Below are positions 1 to 10,173 of a stretch of 64,000 bases of DNA, one piece after another. Each line of letters opens with the position of its first letter. Position 1 is the first letter of the stretch. Source of the DNA: Microbulbifer sp. VAAF005 (GTDB lineage Bacteria; Pseudomonadota; Gammaproteobacteria; Pseudomonadales; Cellvibrionaceae); NCBI RefSeq assembly GCF_030012985.1, contig NZ_CP120233.1, positions 2,091,001 through 2,155,000 of the forward strand, written 5' to 3'. The position numbers were made by a program, and so were the translations under genes. The notes under the pieces are model-generated. The model saw only the letters and a program-made list of their open reading frames with translations. It searched no databases and had not been told where the DNA came from.

Positions 1-3000
1 GTACGCTTACCAGACCTATCTATCCTATATAGCGATTACGCCCAATGGCAGAGGGATTACCTAAATGGAGAAAATCTCTCCAAGCTAAAGTCTTTCTGGC
101 ATAATACCTTATGCGGTTATGAACTTTTAGCTTTACCAACAGATCGCCCTCGCCCAAAAAAAATGGATTACCGAGGAAAAAATACCTACTTTACGTTAGA
201 GACTGGACTATCCCTGAAATTGCGGCACTATGCCCAAACAAGGGAAACTACTCTATATACCGTCCTCCTCAGTGCTTTTTTTGCAACACTGTCTAGCCTA
301 TCAGGGCAAGAAGATATCCTGATAGGTACTCCGTCAGATAATCGTCATCATGCCCAGACCCAAGACGTAATTGGCTTTTTTGTCAACTCGCTGGCGCTAC
401 GTGTAAAGTTAAATGCAGATATAACAGCTGATGAATTAATCAGGCAGGTACATCAGGTAGTCTCTGCGGCTAAAACTCACCAAGATCTACCATTTGAGTC
501 TCTCATTGATACACTGGAAGTGGAAAGGGATTTGTCCCGCCATCCATTGTTTCAGGTAATGTTTACGGTACAAAGTTTTGGTTTGACAAACCTATATGAA
601 TTGCCGTTTACCCGAGTAGAAACAGATCCTCAAAACCCATTATATTCGCCTGCAAAAGCGGATTTACGCCTGACTCTCGATGACAGTGGGAACCAGATAA
701 AAGGTTTATTTAGTTATGCCGTAAGTCTATTTGATGAAGACAGCATTATTCGTATCGGTAGAGTCTATCAAAAAATTTTAGTACAGATGCTGGAGCAGCC
801 CTCCCGACCTATCAATACTTTTGATAGTTTGTCAGATAGAGATCGCCAAAAAGTTTTAATTGATTGGAATCAGACAAGCTCACATAGTGGTAATGAGCTA
901 AGTTTATCACATCTATTTGAAACTCAAGCCCTAATAAATCATGATTCAATCGCGGTTAGTTTTGAAGAACAACAATTAACTTACCAAGAGTTAAATGAAA
1001 AAGCTAATCAAATAGCAAGGGCAATACAGCATAACTATCAAGATAAACACCGAAATACGATAAGACCCGATACTATCGTTGCCTTATATTTTGAACAAAG
1101 CCTGGAAATGGTTATAGGGATATTAGCTGTGCTAAAAGCCGGCGCAGCTTACCTTCCCCTTGCCTGTGATGCACCTCAAAAACGTCTGAAATTTCAATTA
1201 GAAGACAGTAAATCTGCCCTGGTATTAAGTCAAAGTTTCAAGCTTGATAAACTCCGCTCTTTACTCGAAGAAATCCCCACTCCACCTTTATTACTTGCAG
1301 TAGATAACCAAGTAGAAACTGCGCCGTATTCTATCGAAAACCTAAGTCATGGTCCGCAAGGAAACAACCTGGCGTATCTAATCTATACCTCAGGCACAAG
1401 CGGCACTCCTAAAGGAGTAATGGTAGAGCATAAATCCGTTGTCAATCTAATTAAAGCACAAAGCGAAGCATTTAATTTTGACAATCAAGAACGTGTACTT
1501 TGGCTGTTGTCTTATGTTTTTGACGCATCAGTTGAGCCCTTTTATTTGGCTCTGTTGAATGGTGGGAGATTGATATTACCCGAAAGAGGAATATTAAAAC
1601 AACCGGAAAAAATCATCGGCTTATTAACCAAACATCAGGTTACACACTTGGTAGCATCTCCTTCTCATTTGTTGACTTTAGGTGACATCAAAGACAAACA
1701 GCAAATAAAAAGAGTGGTATTTGGCGGTGAACCTTGTTCACCAGAGTTGGTAAATATTTGGAAAGACAAGCTTATTAATGAATACGGACCAACTGAAGCT
1801 ACGGTAACAGCCATTCAAAGCCTGAACTTTTATCAGCAAAATAATAATCGATGTATAGGTCGCCCTATCAATAATGTTAAGGCTTACGTACTTAATAAAA
1901 AAGGTTGTCCGGTACCCATCGGGGCTCCAGGGGAATTATATATCGGTGGAGCAGGAGTCGCCCGAGGCTATCTCAACCAGAAAGCACTGACAGCACAGAA
2001 TTTTATCAATAACCCTTTTGCCAATAATGAAGATAAAAGCAGGGGGTATGATCGCTTATATAAAACCGGCGATTTGGTGCGCTGGTTACCCAACGGGAAC
2101 TTGGAATATCTGGAACGTATAGGACAGCAGGTTAAAATTCGGGGTTACCGAATTGAGTTAGGGGAAATTGAAACTGCGCTCACCAACGTAGAATCAGTAA
2201 AACAGGCACTGGTGACAACTTATCATCATCAGGGTAGTACCCTGCTAATAGCCTATATAGTACCTTGTCTAGCACAAGATATTTCATCAGAAGTCTTACG
2301 GGACACATTGGCTCTTAGCTTACCTGAGTATATGTTGCCGGAGAGCTTTACTTACCTGGATCAGATCCCGCTAACCACCAACGGTAAAGTAGACTATCGT
2401 GCTTTACCCACCCCGGAACTAATTTCTAAGGATAACTACCTTGCACCCCGAACCGAACTAGAGAGTCAGATGTGTCAGATCTGGCAACGTGTACTGGGAC
2501 TGGAACACATAGGCGTTAAGGATGACTTTTTCCGTATAGGTGGCCATTCAATTAATGCAGTTCAGCTAACCGCTACTATTCGTCGAGAACTGGCTATAGA
2601 AGTTTCACTGGAAGATCTGTTCGAACGAAAAAATATAGCCACTCTGATTTCGGGAATAGAAAAACAAAAGCTGTTGACAATCCCGCGCTCAAATGCAACC
2701 GCATTTCCACTATCTTTTGCTCAGGAAAGACTTCTATTTATTGAGCAATTTGAATCTGGTAGCAGTGCCTATCATATACCTTATCTTACCCGACTAAAGC
2801 CAAAGACATCGCTGGATAAGCTTGAACAAGCGCTAAACGCTGTGATTCGTAGACATACTGTGCTTAACAGTGTCTATTATACCGATAACACCGGAATTAG
2901 TCGGCAAGAGGTACTATCTACTCCTGTCATTTTACAAATGCACAAAGCTGCGGACAAAAAACAATTAACGCTCTTAGTTAGAAAAGAGTGTATGCATTCC

Positions 3001-5862
3001 TTTGACCTTGAAAAGGAAGGGGCAGTTCGACTTCATATATATCAATTAGGGGAAGTAGATTATCTACTAATACTCTGGCACCACATCGCCTTTGATGGCT
3101 GGTCTAGCGGGATTTTCATCAAAGAGCTTTCAGAAATTTACCAAGCTATATGTCAAAAACGAGAAGCTCTCCTACCCGAACTGGATATTCAATATCGTGA
3201 TTATGCTGCCTGGCAACATGACTATCTGCAAGGAGAGCAGCTAGAGAAGCAGCTACAGTATTGGCAACAACGTTTGTCCGGATATGAATCTTTGGCTTTA
3301 CCACTTGATTACCCCAGGCCCATAGTGGCTGATCACCGAGGTAAATACCATCGGTTCACTCTAGGTAGTCAAATCTCAGCACAGTTACGAAGATTAGCAA
3401 AAGATCAAGGAATCTCTCTATATACTGTACTTCTCAGTGGATTCTACCTATGCCTGACAACCCTGTCTGGGCAAGAAGATATTTTGGTGGGCACACCGTC
3501 AGATAATCGTCATCATGCCCAGACTCAAAATTTGATCGGTTTTTTTGTTAACCCCCTGGCTTTGCGTGTTGTAATCAAGTCCGAAATGTTGATAAAAGAA
3601 CTATTAGCCACAGTGCACCAGGTCGTAACTTCGGCTAAGGTGCATCAGGAGTTCCCATTTGAGCGTCTAGTTGAAGAACTGAAGATAGAGCGAGATAATT
3701 CTCGCCATCCTTTATTCCAGGTAATGTTTGGTCTACAGAATAACAGGCAGGAAATCAGTGATGCCGAAAAACTACCTTTTATTCCTACAAAATTAATTGA
3801 TGAAAGCAATTTATATGTACCGGCAAAATTTGATCTAAGTTTATCGCTAAATGATTATGGCGATGAAATTACCGCAGGGTTTAACTATGCGGTAAGTCTT
3901 TTTGATGAAGAATCTATAGCACATATATCCAGTCTTTACCAAAGGATGCTTTCCGGTCTCCTTTCTGGACCAGACTTTCCGATAGCACAAATAGAAAAAC
4001 TAAGTACCGTTGATCGACAGAAAATGTTGTACCAGTGGAATGATACTCAGGTTAATTACCCCGCCGGAAACACTATACATGGTCTATTTGAACAGCAGGT
4101 CAGCCGGACACCTGATCATATTGCCCTGGTTTTTGAGCAATGCCGACTAAGCTATCGGGAGCTAAATCAAAAGTCCAACCGTCTCGCACGTGCACTTTTA
4201 AATAAATATGAAGACAGCACAGCGAGGACAATAGAGCCCGACGATCTAGTAGGATTATGTTTTCAACGTAGCGCAGATATGGTGGTTGCCATTTTGGCGG
4301 TACTGAAAGCTGGAGCGGCCTATGTGCCAATTGCACCGGACCTCCCTCAAGCACGTATTAAATTTATACTGGAAGATGCACAAATCTCGCTGGTAATGAG
4401 TGATAAGCAGAGCTTATCGGCACTACCCGCATCCCAGGCTGGCAAGTACCAAGCTCCATCAATCCTTGTAGTTGATGATAAAAAGGAAGTCACCGCATAT
4501 CATCACGATAACTTACCAGAAACATCAAGTAGCAATCATCTTGCCTATGTGATTTACACGTCAGGGACAACAGGTAAGCCCAAAGGCGTTTTAGTGCAAC
4601 ATAATGCAATAGCAGCTTTTACTTGCAATAATCGTTATTTGGAAGCCTCCAAGGTGACCAATATTGCCAGTTTGTCTTCCTATGCTTTTGATGGTTTCGT
4701 ATTTGACTTATTTTACAGTGTGCTAAATGGCTGCAGTATGCATCTCATTACGCAGAACGTAATCCAGTCTCCTATAAGTTTAATAGATTATCTAAATAGC
4801 CATCATATTGATTCATTTTTTATCACGACTGCATTACTGAGTGTCCTGACCAAAGAAAGCCTATTAAATGGATTGAAGGTAAATAATATTTTATTTGGCG
4901 GAGAAAAGGCCGATGCTGGAACTTTACACCAGCTAGTTAATGACCACCCTGAAATTTCGTTTACACATGTTTATGGGCCGACTGAAACGGTTGTTTTTGC
5001 TACTGCCTGTCACTTAAATACCAAGATGAGAAAACTGCCTATTGGCAGCCCATTGCATAATAAAAAATTATATGTTTTGGATAAAAATGGCCAACCGGCA
5101 CCTGTCGGGTCTCCTGGGGAACTATATATCGGCGGTGCAGGTATTGCTCGCGGCTACCTTAATCAGGAAGAGCTGACAGCTAAGAGTTTTATTAATAACC
5201 CTTATGCCAGTGATGAAGATAGAGAAAGGGGACATGACCGGCTATATAAAACTGGGGATTTAGTGCGCTGGTTACCAGACGGAAATTTGGAGTACCTTGA
5301 GCGCATTGGTAAGCAAGTTAAAATTCGGGGCTACCGGATCGAATTAGGAGAAATCGAGTCAGCCCTGCATGAAATCGAAGCAGTAAAGCAAGCGTTAGTA
5401 ACCACTTTTCACCATGAAGAAAATACAATATTAGTTGCTTATATAGTACCAGAGGCAAGAGAGAAAATTTCACCGGAAACCCTAAAGCAAATGCTATCTA
5501 TTAATTTACCGGGATACATGGTACCTGAAAGCTATACTTTGTTGGAGAAATTGCCATTAACCCCTAATGGAAAATTGGACTATCGCGCGTTACCAAATCC
5601 ACAATTGATTATAAATGATAACTACCTCCCTCCCCGCACCAATCTTGAACAAAATCTCTGCCTGATCTGGCAGCAGATATTGGGACTTGATCGCGTAGGT
5701 ATTGCGGATGACTTTTTTCGAATCGGTGGGCATTCGATCAATGCGGTACAACTCATAGCTACCATTCGCAGGGAATTAGGTATTGAACTATCCCTAGCAA
5801 CTCTCTTTGAGAAAAAAATATTGCTGCCCTCTCCAAAGGGCTTGAGGAGAAGCCTCTGCTAA
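1..5862 (+). CDS. NRPS subunit 1, modules 1-2 (5' end outside window; frameshifted at 3' end)
   Basis: Nonribosomal peptide synthetase part that selects and couples amino acids on carrier proteins. The frame is open from base 1, so the gene begins upstream. Domains in order: end of a condensation (C) domain (1 to about 800, with a GTPSDNRHHAQTQ block), adenylation A1 (about 900-2400; YTSGTSGTPKG, YGPTE, YKTGD), carrier T1 (FRIGGHSI near 2540), a full C domain (about 2695-4030; HHIAFDG), A2 (about 4080-5590; YTSGTTGKPKG) and T2 (FRIGGHSI near 5720). Aligned by eye to GrsA, the A1 pocket reads DAEVVGEVT-K (acidic, perhaps a basic substrate) and A2 reads DGFFLGVVF-K, nearly the classical Ile code. 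The frame runs off into a stop 44 nt after an A7 tract; the same domain series continues in the next frame, so this and the following entry are one gene. Confidence 0.95.
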   Translation, partial: VRLPDLSILYSDYAQWQRDYLNGENLSKLKSFWHNTLCGYELLALPTDRPRPKKMDYRGKNTYFTLETGLSLKLRHYAQTRETTLYTVLLSAFFATLSSLSGQEDILIGTPSDNRHHAQTQDVIGFFVNSLALRVKLNADITADELIRQVHQVVSAAKTHQDLPFESLIDTLEVERDLSRHPLFQVMFTVQSFGLTNLYELPFTRVETDPQNPLYSPAKADLRLTLDDSGNQIKGLFSYAVSLFDEDSIIRIGRVYQKILVQMLEQPSRPINTFDSLSDRDRQKVLIDWNQTSSHSGNELSLSHLFETQALINHDSIAVSFEEQQLTYQELNEKANQIARAIQHNYQDKHRNTIRPDTIVALYFEQSLEMVIGILAVLKAGAAYLPLACDAPQKRLKFQLEDSKSALVLSQSFKLDKLRSLLEEIPTPPLLLAVDNQVETAPYSIENLSHGPQGNNLAYLIYTSGTSGTPKGVMVEHKSVVNLIKAQSEAFNFDNQERVLWLLSYVFDASVEPFYLALLNGGRLILPERGILKQPEKIIGLLTKHQVTHLVASPSHLLTLGDIKDKQQIKRVVFGGEPCSPELVNIWKDKLINEYGPTEATVTAIQSLNFYQQNNNRCIGRPINNVKAYVLNKKGCPVPIGAPGELYIGGAGVARGYLNQKALTAQNFINNPFANNEDKSRGYDRLYKTGDLVRWLPNGNLEYLERIGQQVKIRGYRIELGEIETALTNVESVKQALVTTYHHQGSTLLIAYIVPCLAQDISSEVLRDTLALSLPEYMLPESFTYLDQIPLTTNGKVDYRALPTPELISKDNYLAPRTELESQMCQIWQRVLGLEHIGVKDDFFRIGGHSINAVQLTATIRRELAIEVSLEDLFERKNIATLISGIEKQKLLTIPRSNATAFPLSFAQERLLFIEQFESGSSAYHIPYLTRLKPKTSLDKLEQALNAVIRRHTVLNSVYYTDNTGISRQEVLSTPVILQMHKAADKKQLTLLVRKECMHSFDLEKEGAVRLHIYQLGEVDYLLILWHHIAFDGWSSGIFIKELSEIYQAICQKREALLPELDIQYRDYAAWQHDYLQGEQLEKQLQYWQQRLSGYESLALPLDYPRPIVADHRGKYHRFTLGSQISAQLRRLAKDQGISLYTVLLSGFYLCLTTLSGQEDILVGTPSDNRHHAQTQNLIGFFVNPLALRVVIKSEMLIKELLATVHQVVTSAKVHQEFPFERLVEELKIERDNSRHPLFQVMFGLQNNRQEISDAEKLPFIPTKLIDESNLYVPAKFDLSLSLNDYGDEITAGFNYAVSLFDEESIAHISSLYQRMLSGLLSGPDFPIAQIEKLSTVDRQKMLYQWNDTQVNYPAGNTIHGLFEQQVSRTPDHIALVFEQCRLSYRELNQKSNRLARALLNKYEDSTARTIEPDDLVGLCFQRSADMVVAILAVLKAGAAYVPIAPDLPQARIKFILEDAQISLVMSDKQSLSALPASQAGKYQAPSILVVDDKKEVTAYHHDNLPETSSSNHLAYVIYTSGTTGKPKGVLVQHNAIAAFTCNNRYLEASKVTNIASLSSYAFDGFVFDLFYSVLNGCSMHLITQNVIQSPISLIDYLNSHHIDSFFITTALLSVLTKESLLNGLKVNNILFGGEKADAGTLHQLVNDHPEISFTHVYGPTETVVFATACHLNTKMRKLPIGSPLHNKKLYVLDKNGQPAPVGSPGELYIGGAGIARGYLNQEELTAKSFINNPYASDEDRERGHDRLYKTGDLVRWLPDGNLEYLERIGKQVKIRGYRIELGEIESALHEIEAVKQALVTTFHHEENTILVAYIVPEAREKISPETLKQMLSINLPGYMVPESYTLLEKLPLTPNGKLDYRALPNPQLIINDNYLPPRTNLEQNLCLIWQQILGLDRVGIADDFFRIGGHSINAVQLIATIRRELGIELSLATLFEKKILLPSPKGLRRSLC
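5812..5818 (+). other. A7 frameshift site joining NRPS subunit 1 halves
   Basis: A run of seven A follows the codon GAG at the end of carrier domain T2. Reading one A twice (or adding one A) turns the aberrant tail into EKKNIAALSKGLEEKPLLRIP, which aligns with the T-C linker of the preceding module and runs straight into the next C domain. This is either a one-base undercall in a homopolymer, a true mutation, or a slippery tract. Confidence 0.85.
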
Positions 5863-8800
5863 GAATTCCTTCAGCAAAAGTCGCCCCTTATCCCCTGTCT
5901 TTTTCCCAGGAGCGTTTATTCTTTATCGAGAAATTTGATTCCGGGGCAAGTGCATATCATATTCCCTACTTAGTTAGACTCAGGCCTCAAGCATCGCTAA
6001 ATAATATTGAGCGGGCAATAAGCGAGGTAGTACGACGTCACACTATACTAAACAGCATCTACTACACGGACAAAAATGGTGTCACCCTACAAGAAGTCCA
6101 GCCCAGGGAGATAGTAATAAACAAGCATCAGCTTACAGATGAATCCCAATTGAAGACTACCCTGATTAGGGAAAATAATCGTCCCTTTGATCTAAGCCAT
6201 GAGAGCGCCGTCCGCTTACATATGTACCAGTTAGGCGAACAACGGTACTTGTTGATCCTTTGGCATCATATTGCTTTTGATGGCTGGTCTACAGGAATTT
6301 TTATTAAAGAATTTTCACAAATCTATCATGCTATTTGTGAAAGGCAGCAAGCATCACTACCGGTGCTGGAAATCCAATATCATGATTATGCTGTTTGGCA
6401 ACGAGAATATCTCAAAGGTGAGACTCTAGAAAATCTGCTGAATTACTGGCAAAGAACGTTGTCCGGTTACGAATCCTTGGTACTGCCACTAGATCATCCA
6501 CGGCCGCCAAAGGCTGATCAAAGAGGTAAGCACCATCACTTTGTCCTAGACGGAAATACATCAGCGCAGTTACGCGCTTTTGCAAGATCTGAAGGCACTA
6601 CTTTATATACCATATTACTAACTGGGTTTTATCTTTGCCTCGCAACCTTGTCCGGGCAGGAAGATATCCTTGTAGGCACACCCTCAGATAATCGTCACCA
6701 TGCCCAAACGCAAGACTTGATTGGTTTTTTCGTTAACACTCTAGTATTGAGAACTGTTCTCGATACCAAAATGACTGTAAAGGATTTGATAGCTCAGGTG
6801 CATCAGACCGTTACTCAGGCTAAAGTGCACCAGGAACTGCCTTTTGAACGCCTGCTCGAGGCACTTGATGTTGAACGTGATAGCTCCCGTCATCCACTCT
6901 TCCAAGTCATGTTCGGTGTACAGAGCTTTGTTCAGCAAGAAAGTGTTAATGACGATTTCCCGTTTTTACCCTCTAAACTTGATGGAGAAGCTTCTCTTTA
7001 TTCGCCGGCAATTTTCGATTTAAGTCTATTTTTAAATGATGGTAGCGAGGAAATTACCGCAACTTTTAATTATGCAGTCAGCTTATTTGATGAAAAGACC
7101 ATCATTCGCATCGCCAACCTGTATCAACACCTACTCACAAGTATGTTGGCAATGCCGAAGTTGTGTTTAGATCAGATTGAACGAGTGAGTGAAATTGAAC
7201 GTCAACTAATCCTAGGTAAGTGGAATGATACAAGGATTGATTTCCCTGAGGGACAAACCTTACATGGATTATTTGAACGGCAAGCCCTGCAAACGCCAAA
7301 TCACATTTCACTGATCTTTGAACAGCAACGGATTACTTATCGTCAACTTAATGAAAGAGCAAACCGCCTAGCCCGCATCCTATCAAAACAGTATCAAACA
7401 GCTCACGGGCAATCGATAGTACCAGACACCCTTATTTCATTATATTTTGGGCGCGGTATCGATATGGTCATTGCTATTTTAGCAGTGCTAAAAGCCGGTG
7501 GAGCTTATTTGCCGCTTTCGCCTGATTACCCTGAACAGCGCCTGTGTTATATCTTAGCTGACAGTCAATGTCCGATGATCTTAACGGGAGAGAGTAACGA
7601 AGATAAACTCCGGAAAATCGTCGGTATTGAACATCAAGAATCCATAGTGTGTGTAACCCAAGAGTTACTTTTGAATGAAGCAATAAGTGGGGATAATTTA
7701 CCTGCGCTGACATCAATATCCGATCTGGCTTATGTGATTTATACATCCGGTACCACTGGCACACCTAAAGGTGTGATGATTGAGCATCACAGTTGCGTTA
7801 ATTTGATGCAACATAACCTAGAAACGTATCAAGTTTCTTCTGATGAAAATTTATTATTACTGGCTAACTACACTTTTGATGCATCGATAGAGCAGATATT
7901 TATAGCATTACTTAGTGGTTCTCGGCTAGTAATTACCGGTGATGCCGACATCCAGTCTTTTAGCCGTCTGGAGCGGCTAATTGAGCAAGAGTCCATTACT
8001 CACCTGGATGCACCATCTAGTCTCCTTCTGGCATTGGAACTTGGGGAAAAGCATGGCTTGAAGCGAGTCATCTCGGGTGGCGAAGTGACCTCAACCAAGC
8101 TAGCCAGTGATTTGGGGGATAAACTCATTAATGTCTACGGACCTACAGAAACGACTATCAGTAGCCATCAATATCATTGTCCACCTCAATCAGAAGACAA
8201 CCAGATCCCCATAGGCAAGGCCATCGCCAATAACAAAAGCTATGTCCTCGATAAATCAGGTCAGTTATTAGGAATAGGGGCTATTGGTGAGTTGCATATA
8301 AGCGGAGCCGGCCTTGCCCGGGGTTACTTGAATCAACCTCAACTGACAGCAGAGCGCTTTATAGAAAACCCCTTTGCCAGTGAGGAAGATAAAGCCAGAG
8401 GTTATACCAAATTTTACAAAACCGGCGATCTGGTCAGGTGGTTACCCAGCGGTGAGCTGGATTATATCGGTCGCAATGACTTGCAAGTGAAAATTAGAGG
8501 TTTCCGTATTGAGTTAGGTGAAGTCGAAGCGGCTTTAAATGACCTGGATGGAGTAAAGCAAGCGATAGTGACAGATCACGAATATCAAGGTCAAAAATAC
8601 TTGGCAGCCTATTTAGTCCCAGATTCCGAGGACTCCAAAGATCTTGATATATTAAAAGCAACATTAGTGTCTGTATTGCCCGAGTATATGATTCCTGCAA
8701 GCTTTAACTGGATTGATAAAGTACCACTTAATTTAAGCGGCAAACTGGATAAAAAGGCCTTGCCAACTCCCAAGCTTGTTTCCCAGAGTGATTATCTGGC

Positions 8801-9071
8801 TCCACGTACGCAACTTGAACGCCAATTGTGCGAAGTTTGGCAACAGGTCCTGGGATTGGACCAGGTTGGTATCCGCGATAACTACTTCAGTATCGGAGGA
8901 GATTCAATCAAAGCCATCAGTCTTGGGGCCAAAAGTCGCCAGATAATTGGTATAGATATCCCACTAGCAATGTTATTTGCAAATCAAACAATTGAAAAAT
9001 TAAGTACTTCGTTACAGCAAGACGCAGTATCAAATCAGGATGACACTCAAGAATTTGAGATGGTCTTATAG
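5820..9071 (+). CDS. NRPS subunit 1, module 3 (C-A-T), continuation after frameshift
   Basis: Continuation of the upstream NRPS in the -1 frame; the first ATG in this frame (6150) lies inside the C domain and is not a start. Domains: C (about 5880-7210; SFSQERLFFIEKF, then HHIAFDGWS near 6265), A3 (about 7260-8770; YTSGTTGTPKG, YGPTETT, YKTGDL) and T3 (FSIGGDSI near 8890). The A3 pocket by eye is DAEDIGVIS-K. Glu and Asp at pocket positions 239 and 278 suggest a cationic side chain such as Lys or Arg; this is tentative. T3 carries GGDSI, a form often seen before epimerase domains, yet no epimerase follows. The protein ends 10 bp before the next subunit, which opens with a docking domain, so the chain must be handed over between polypeptides. 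Confidence 0.92.
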   Translation: MAALSKGLEEKPLLRIPSAKVAPYPLSFSQERLFFIEKFDSGASAYHIPYLVRLRPQASLNNIERAISEVVRRHTILNSIYYTDKNGVTLQEVQPREIVINKHQLTDESQLKTTLIRENNRPFDLSHESAVRLHMYQLGEQRYLLILWHHIAFDGWSTGIFIKEFSQIYHAICERQQASLPVLEIQYHDYAVWQREYLKGETLENLLNYWQRTLSGYESLVLPLDHPRPPKADQRGKHHHFVLDGNTSAQLRAFARSEGTTLYTILLTGFYLCLATLSGQEDILVGTPSDNRHHAQTQDLIGFFVNTLVLRTVLDTKMTVKDLIAQVHQTVTQAKVHQELPFERLLEALDVERDSSRHPLFQVMFGVQSFVQQESVNDDFPFLPSKLDGEASLYSPAIFDLSLFLNDGSEEITATFNYAVSLFDEKTIIRIANLYQHLLTSMLAMPKLCLDQIERVSEIERQLILGKWNDTRIDFPEGQTLHGLFERQALQTPNHISLIFEQQRITYRQLNERANRLARILSKQYQTAHGQSIVPDTLISLYFGRGIDMVIAILAVLKAGGAYLPLSPDYPEQRLCYILADSQCPMILTGESNEDKLRKIVGIEHQESIVCVTQELLLNEAISGDNLPALTSISDLAYVIYTSGTTGTPKGVMIEHHSCVNLMQHNLETYQVSSDENLLLLANYTFDASIEQIFIALLSGSRLVITGDADIQSFSRLERLIEQESITHLDAPSSLLLALELGEKHGLKRVISGGEVTSTKLASDLGDKLINVYGPTETTISSHQYHCPPQSEDNQIPIGKAIANNKSYVLDKSGQLLGIGAIGELHISGAGLARGYLNQPQLTAERFIENPFASEEDKARGYTKFYKTGDLVRWLPSGELDYIGRNDLQVKIRGFRIELGEVEAALNDLDGVKQAIVTDHEYQGQKYLAAYLVPDSEDSKDLDILKATLVSVLPEYMIPASFNWIDKVPLNLSGKLDKKALPTPKLVSQSDYLAPRTQLERQLCEVWQQVLGLDQVGIRDNYFSIGGDSIKAISLGAKSRQIIGIDIPLAMLFANQTIEKLSTSLQQDAVSNQDDTQEFEMVL

Positions 9072-9081
9072 GGATAATAAA

Positions 9082-10173
9082 ATGAATCAATTAATCAGCA
9101 AAATAAAAAACAATCAAGTCGCAATCTGGCTGGATGGAGAACAGCTACGCCTGAGTAGTAAAAAAGATTTGTCAGACAGCGATCTATTAGAGTCAATCAA
9201 AGAACACAAGTCATCATTAATCCGCTTGTTAAAATTTAATCACATTTACAGTAAAAGTGACTTCATCAATAGGATAATATTTTCTGTACCCGAAGAAAAA
9301 TCTGAACTTAGTTTTGCCCAGGAGAGGTTATTATTTATTCATCAGTGGCAGCAAGGAAGTAATGCCTATCATATCCCACATCTGATTCGACTATCTGATG
9401 ATGTTAACTATCCCGCTTTAGTAGATGCTATTCAGTATATGGTTAGGCGCCATCCAATACTAAACACCGTTTATCGCCTTCATGAAAATGGTGATACTTA
9501 CCAGCAAGTCCTTAATAGCCCTTTAACTATTCGTTGTCTATCAAAAAATAACAATACTGATCTGTTAAATGGGATACAAGAAGCCATAGAGCAGAACTTT
9601 GATTTAAGCGAAAAAACACCGTTAAGGGTTATTCGATTTGATTCTCCCCAAGGAGTGTTTGTTCTTTTTGTTTGGCATCATATTGCATTTGACGGCTGGT
9701 CAGCACAAATTTTCTTCACCGAATTATCTCAAGCCTATTCATCCTATTGTCTTGGGCAGACACCTGACCTTGCTCAGATAGACATTTGCTATAGTGATTA
9801 TGCCGTATGGCAAAAAGTATTTTTACAGGGAGAAGAACTACGAAACCTTGAGAATTACTGGCTAGAGCAATTGGGTGGATACAGCTCGTTACACTTATTC
9901 ACAGATAGACCGCGTCCGCCCCAGCAAGATTATCGTGGTCAGGTATTCAATTTTTCATTAGATACACATCTGTCACAACAATTAAGATTATTGGCCCGTG
10001 ATCGGAAGACGACTCTGTATTGTTTAATGCTCAGTGGTTTTTATTTATTGCTCTCGACGTTAAGCGGCCAGAAAGACCTGGTTATCGGTACGCCGTCAGA
10101 AAATCGTCACCATGTACAAACCCAAAGTGTTATAGGTTTTTTTGTTAATTTGTTAGCGTTGAGGGGGAAATAG
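9082..10173 (+). CDS. NRPS subunit 2, docking domain and C domain (frameshifted)
   Basis: Start of the second NRPS subunit. ATG 9082 is preferred over the upstream in-frame start at 9040 because AGGG lies just upstream and the resulting N-terminus (MNQLISKIKNNQVAIWLDGEQ) has the form of a TubC-type N-terminal docking domain of about 50 residues. It should bind the C-terminus of subunit 1. A condensation domain follows (LSFAQERLLFIHQW, HHIAFDGWS near 9680, GTPSENRHH near 10090). The frame stops inside the conserved FFVNLLALR block at a G5 tract; the C domain resumes in the -1 frame, so the 1..377-residue product is only a fragment of a roughly 1425-residue protein ending at 13357. Confidence 0.92.
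   Translation: MNQLISKIKNNQVAIWLDGEQLRLSSKKDLSDSDLLESIKEHKSSLIRLLKFNHIYSKSDFINRIIFSVPEEKSELSFAQERLLFIHQWQQGSNAYHIPHLIRLSDDVNYPALVDAIQYMVRRHPILNTVYRLHENGDTYQQVLNSPLTIRCLSKNNNTDLLNGIQEAIEQNFDLSEKTPLRVIRFDSPQGVFVLFVWHHIAFDGWSAQIFFTELSQAYSSYCLGQTPDLAQIDICYSDYAVWQKVFLQGEELRNLENYWLEQLGGYSSLHLFTDRPRPPQQDYRGQVFNFSLDTHLSQQLRLLARDRKTTLYCLMLSGFYLLLSTLSGQKDLVIGTPSENRHHVQTQSVIGFFVNLLALRGK
10163..10167 (+). other. G5 frameshift site in NRPS subunit 2
   Basis: Adding one G to this G5 run restores LALRGEIDESFSIAQWIDKVHQ, which matches the equivalent stretch of the other C domains in the window. It therefore looks like a one-base deletion or undercall. Confidence 0.82.
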
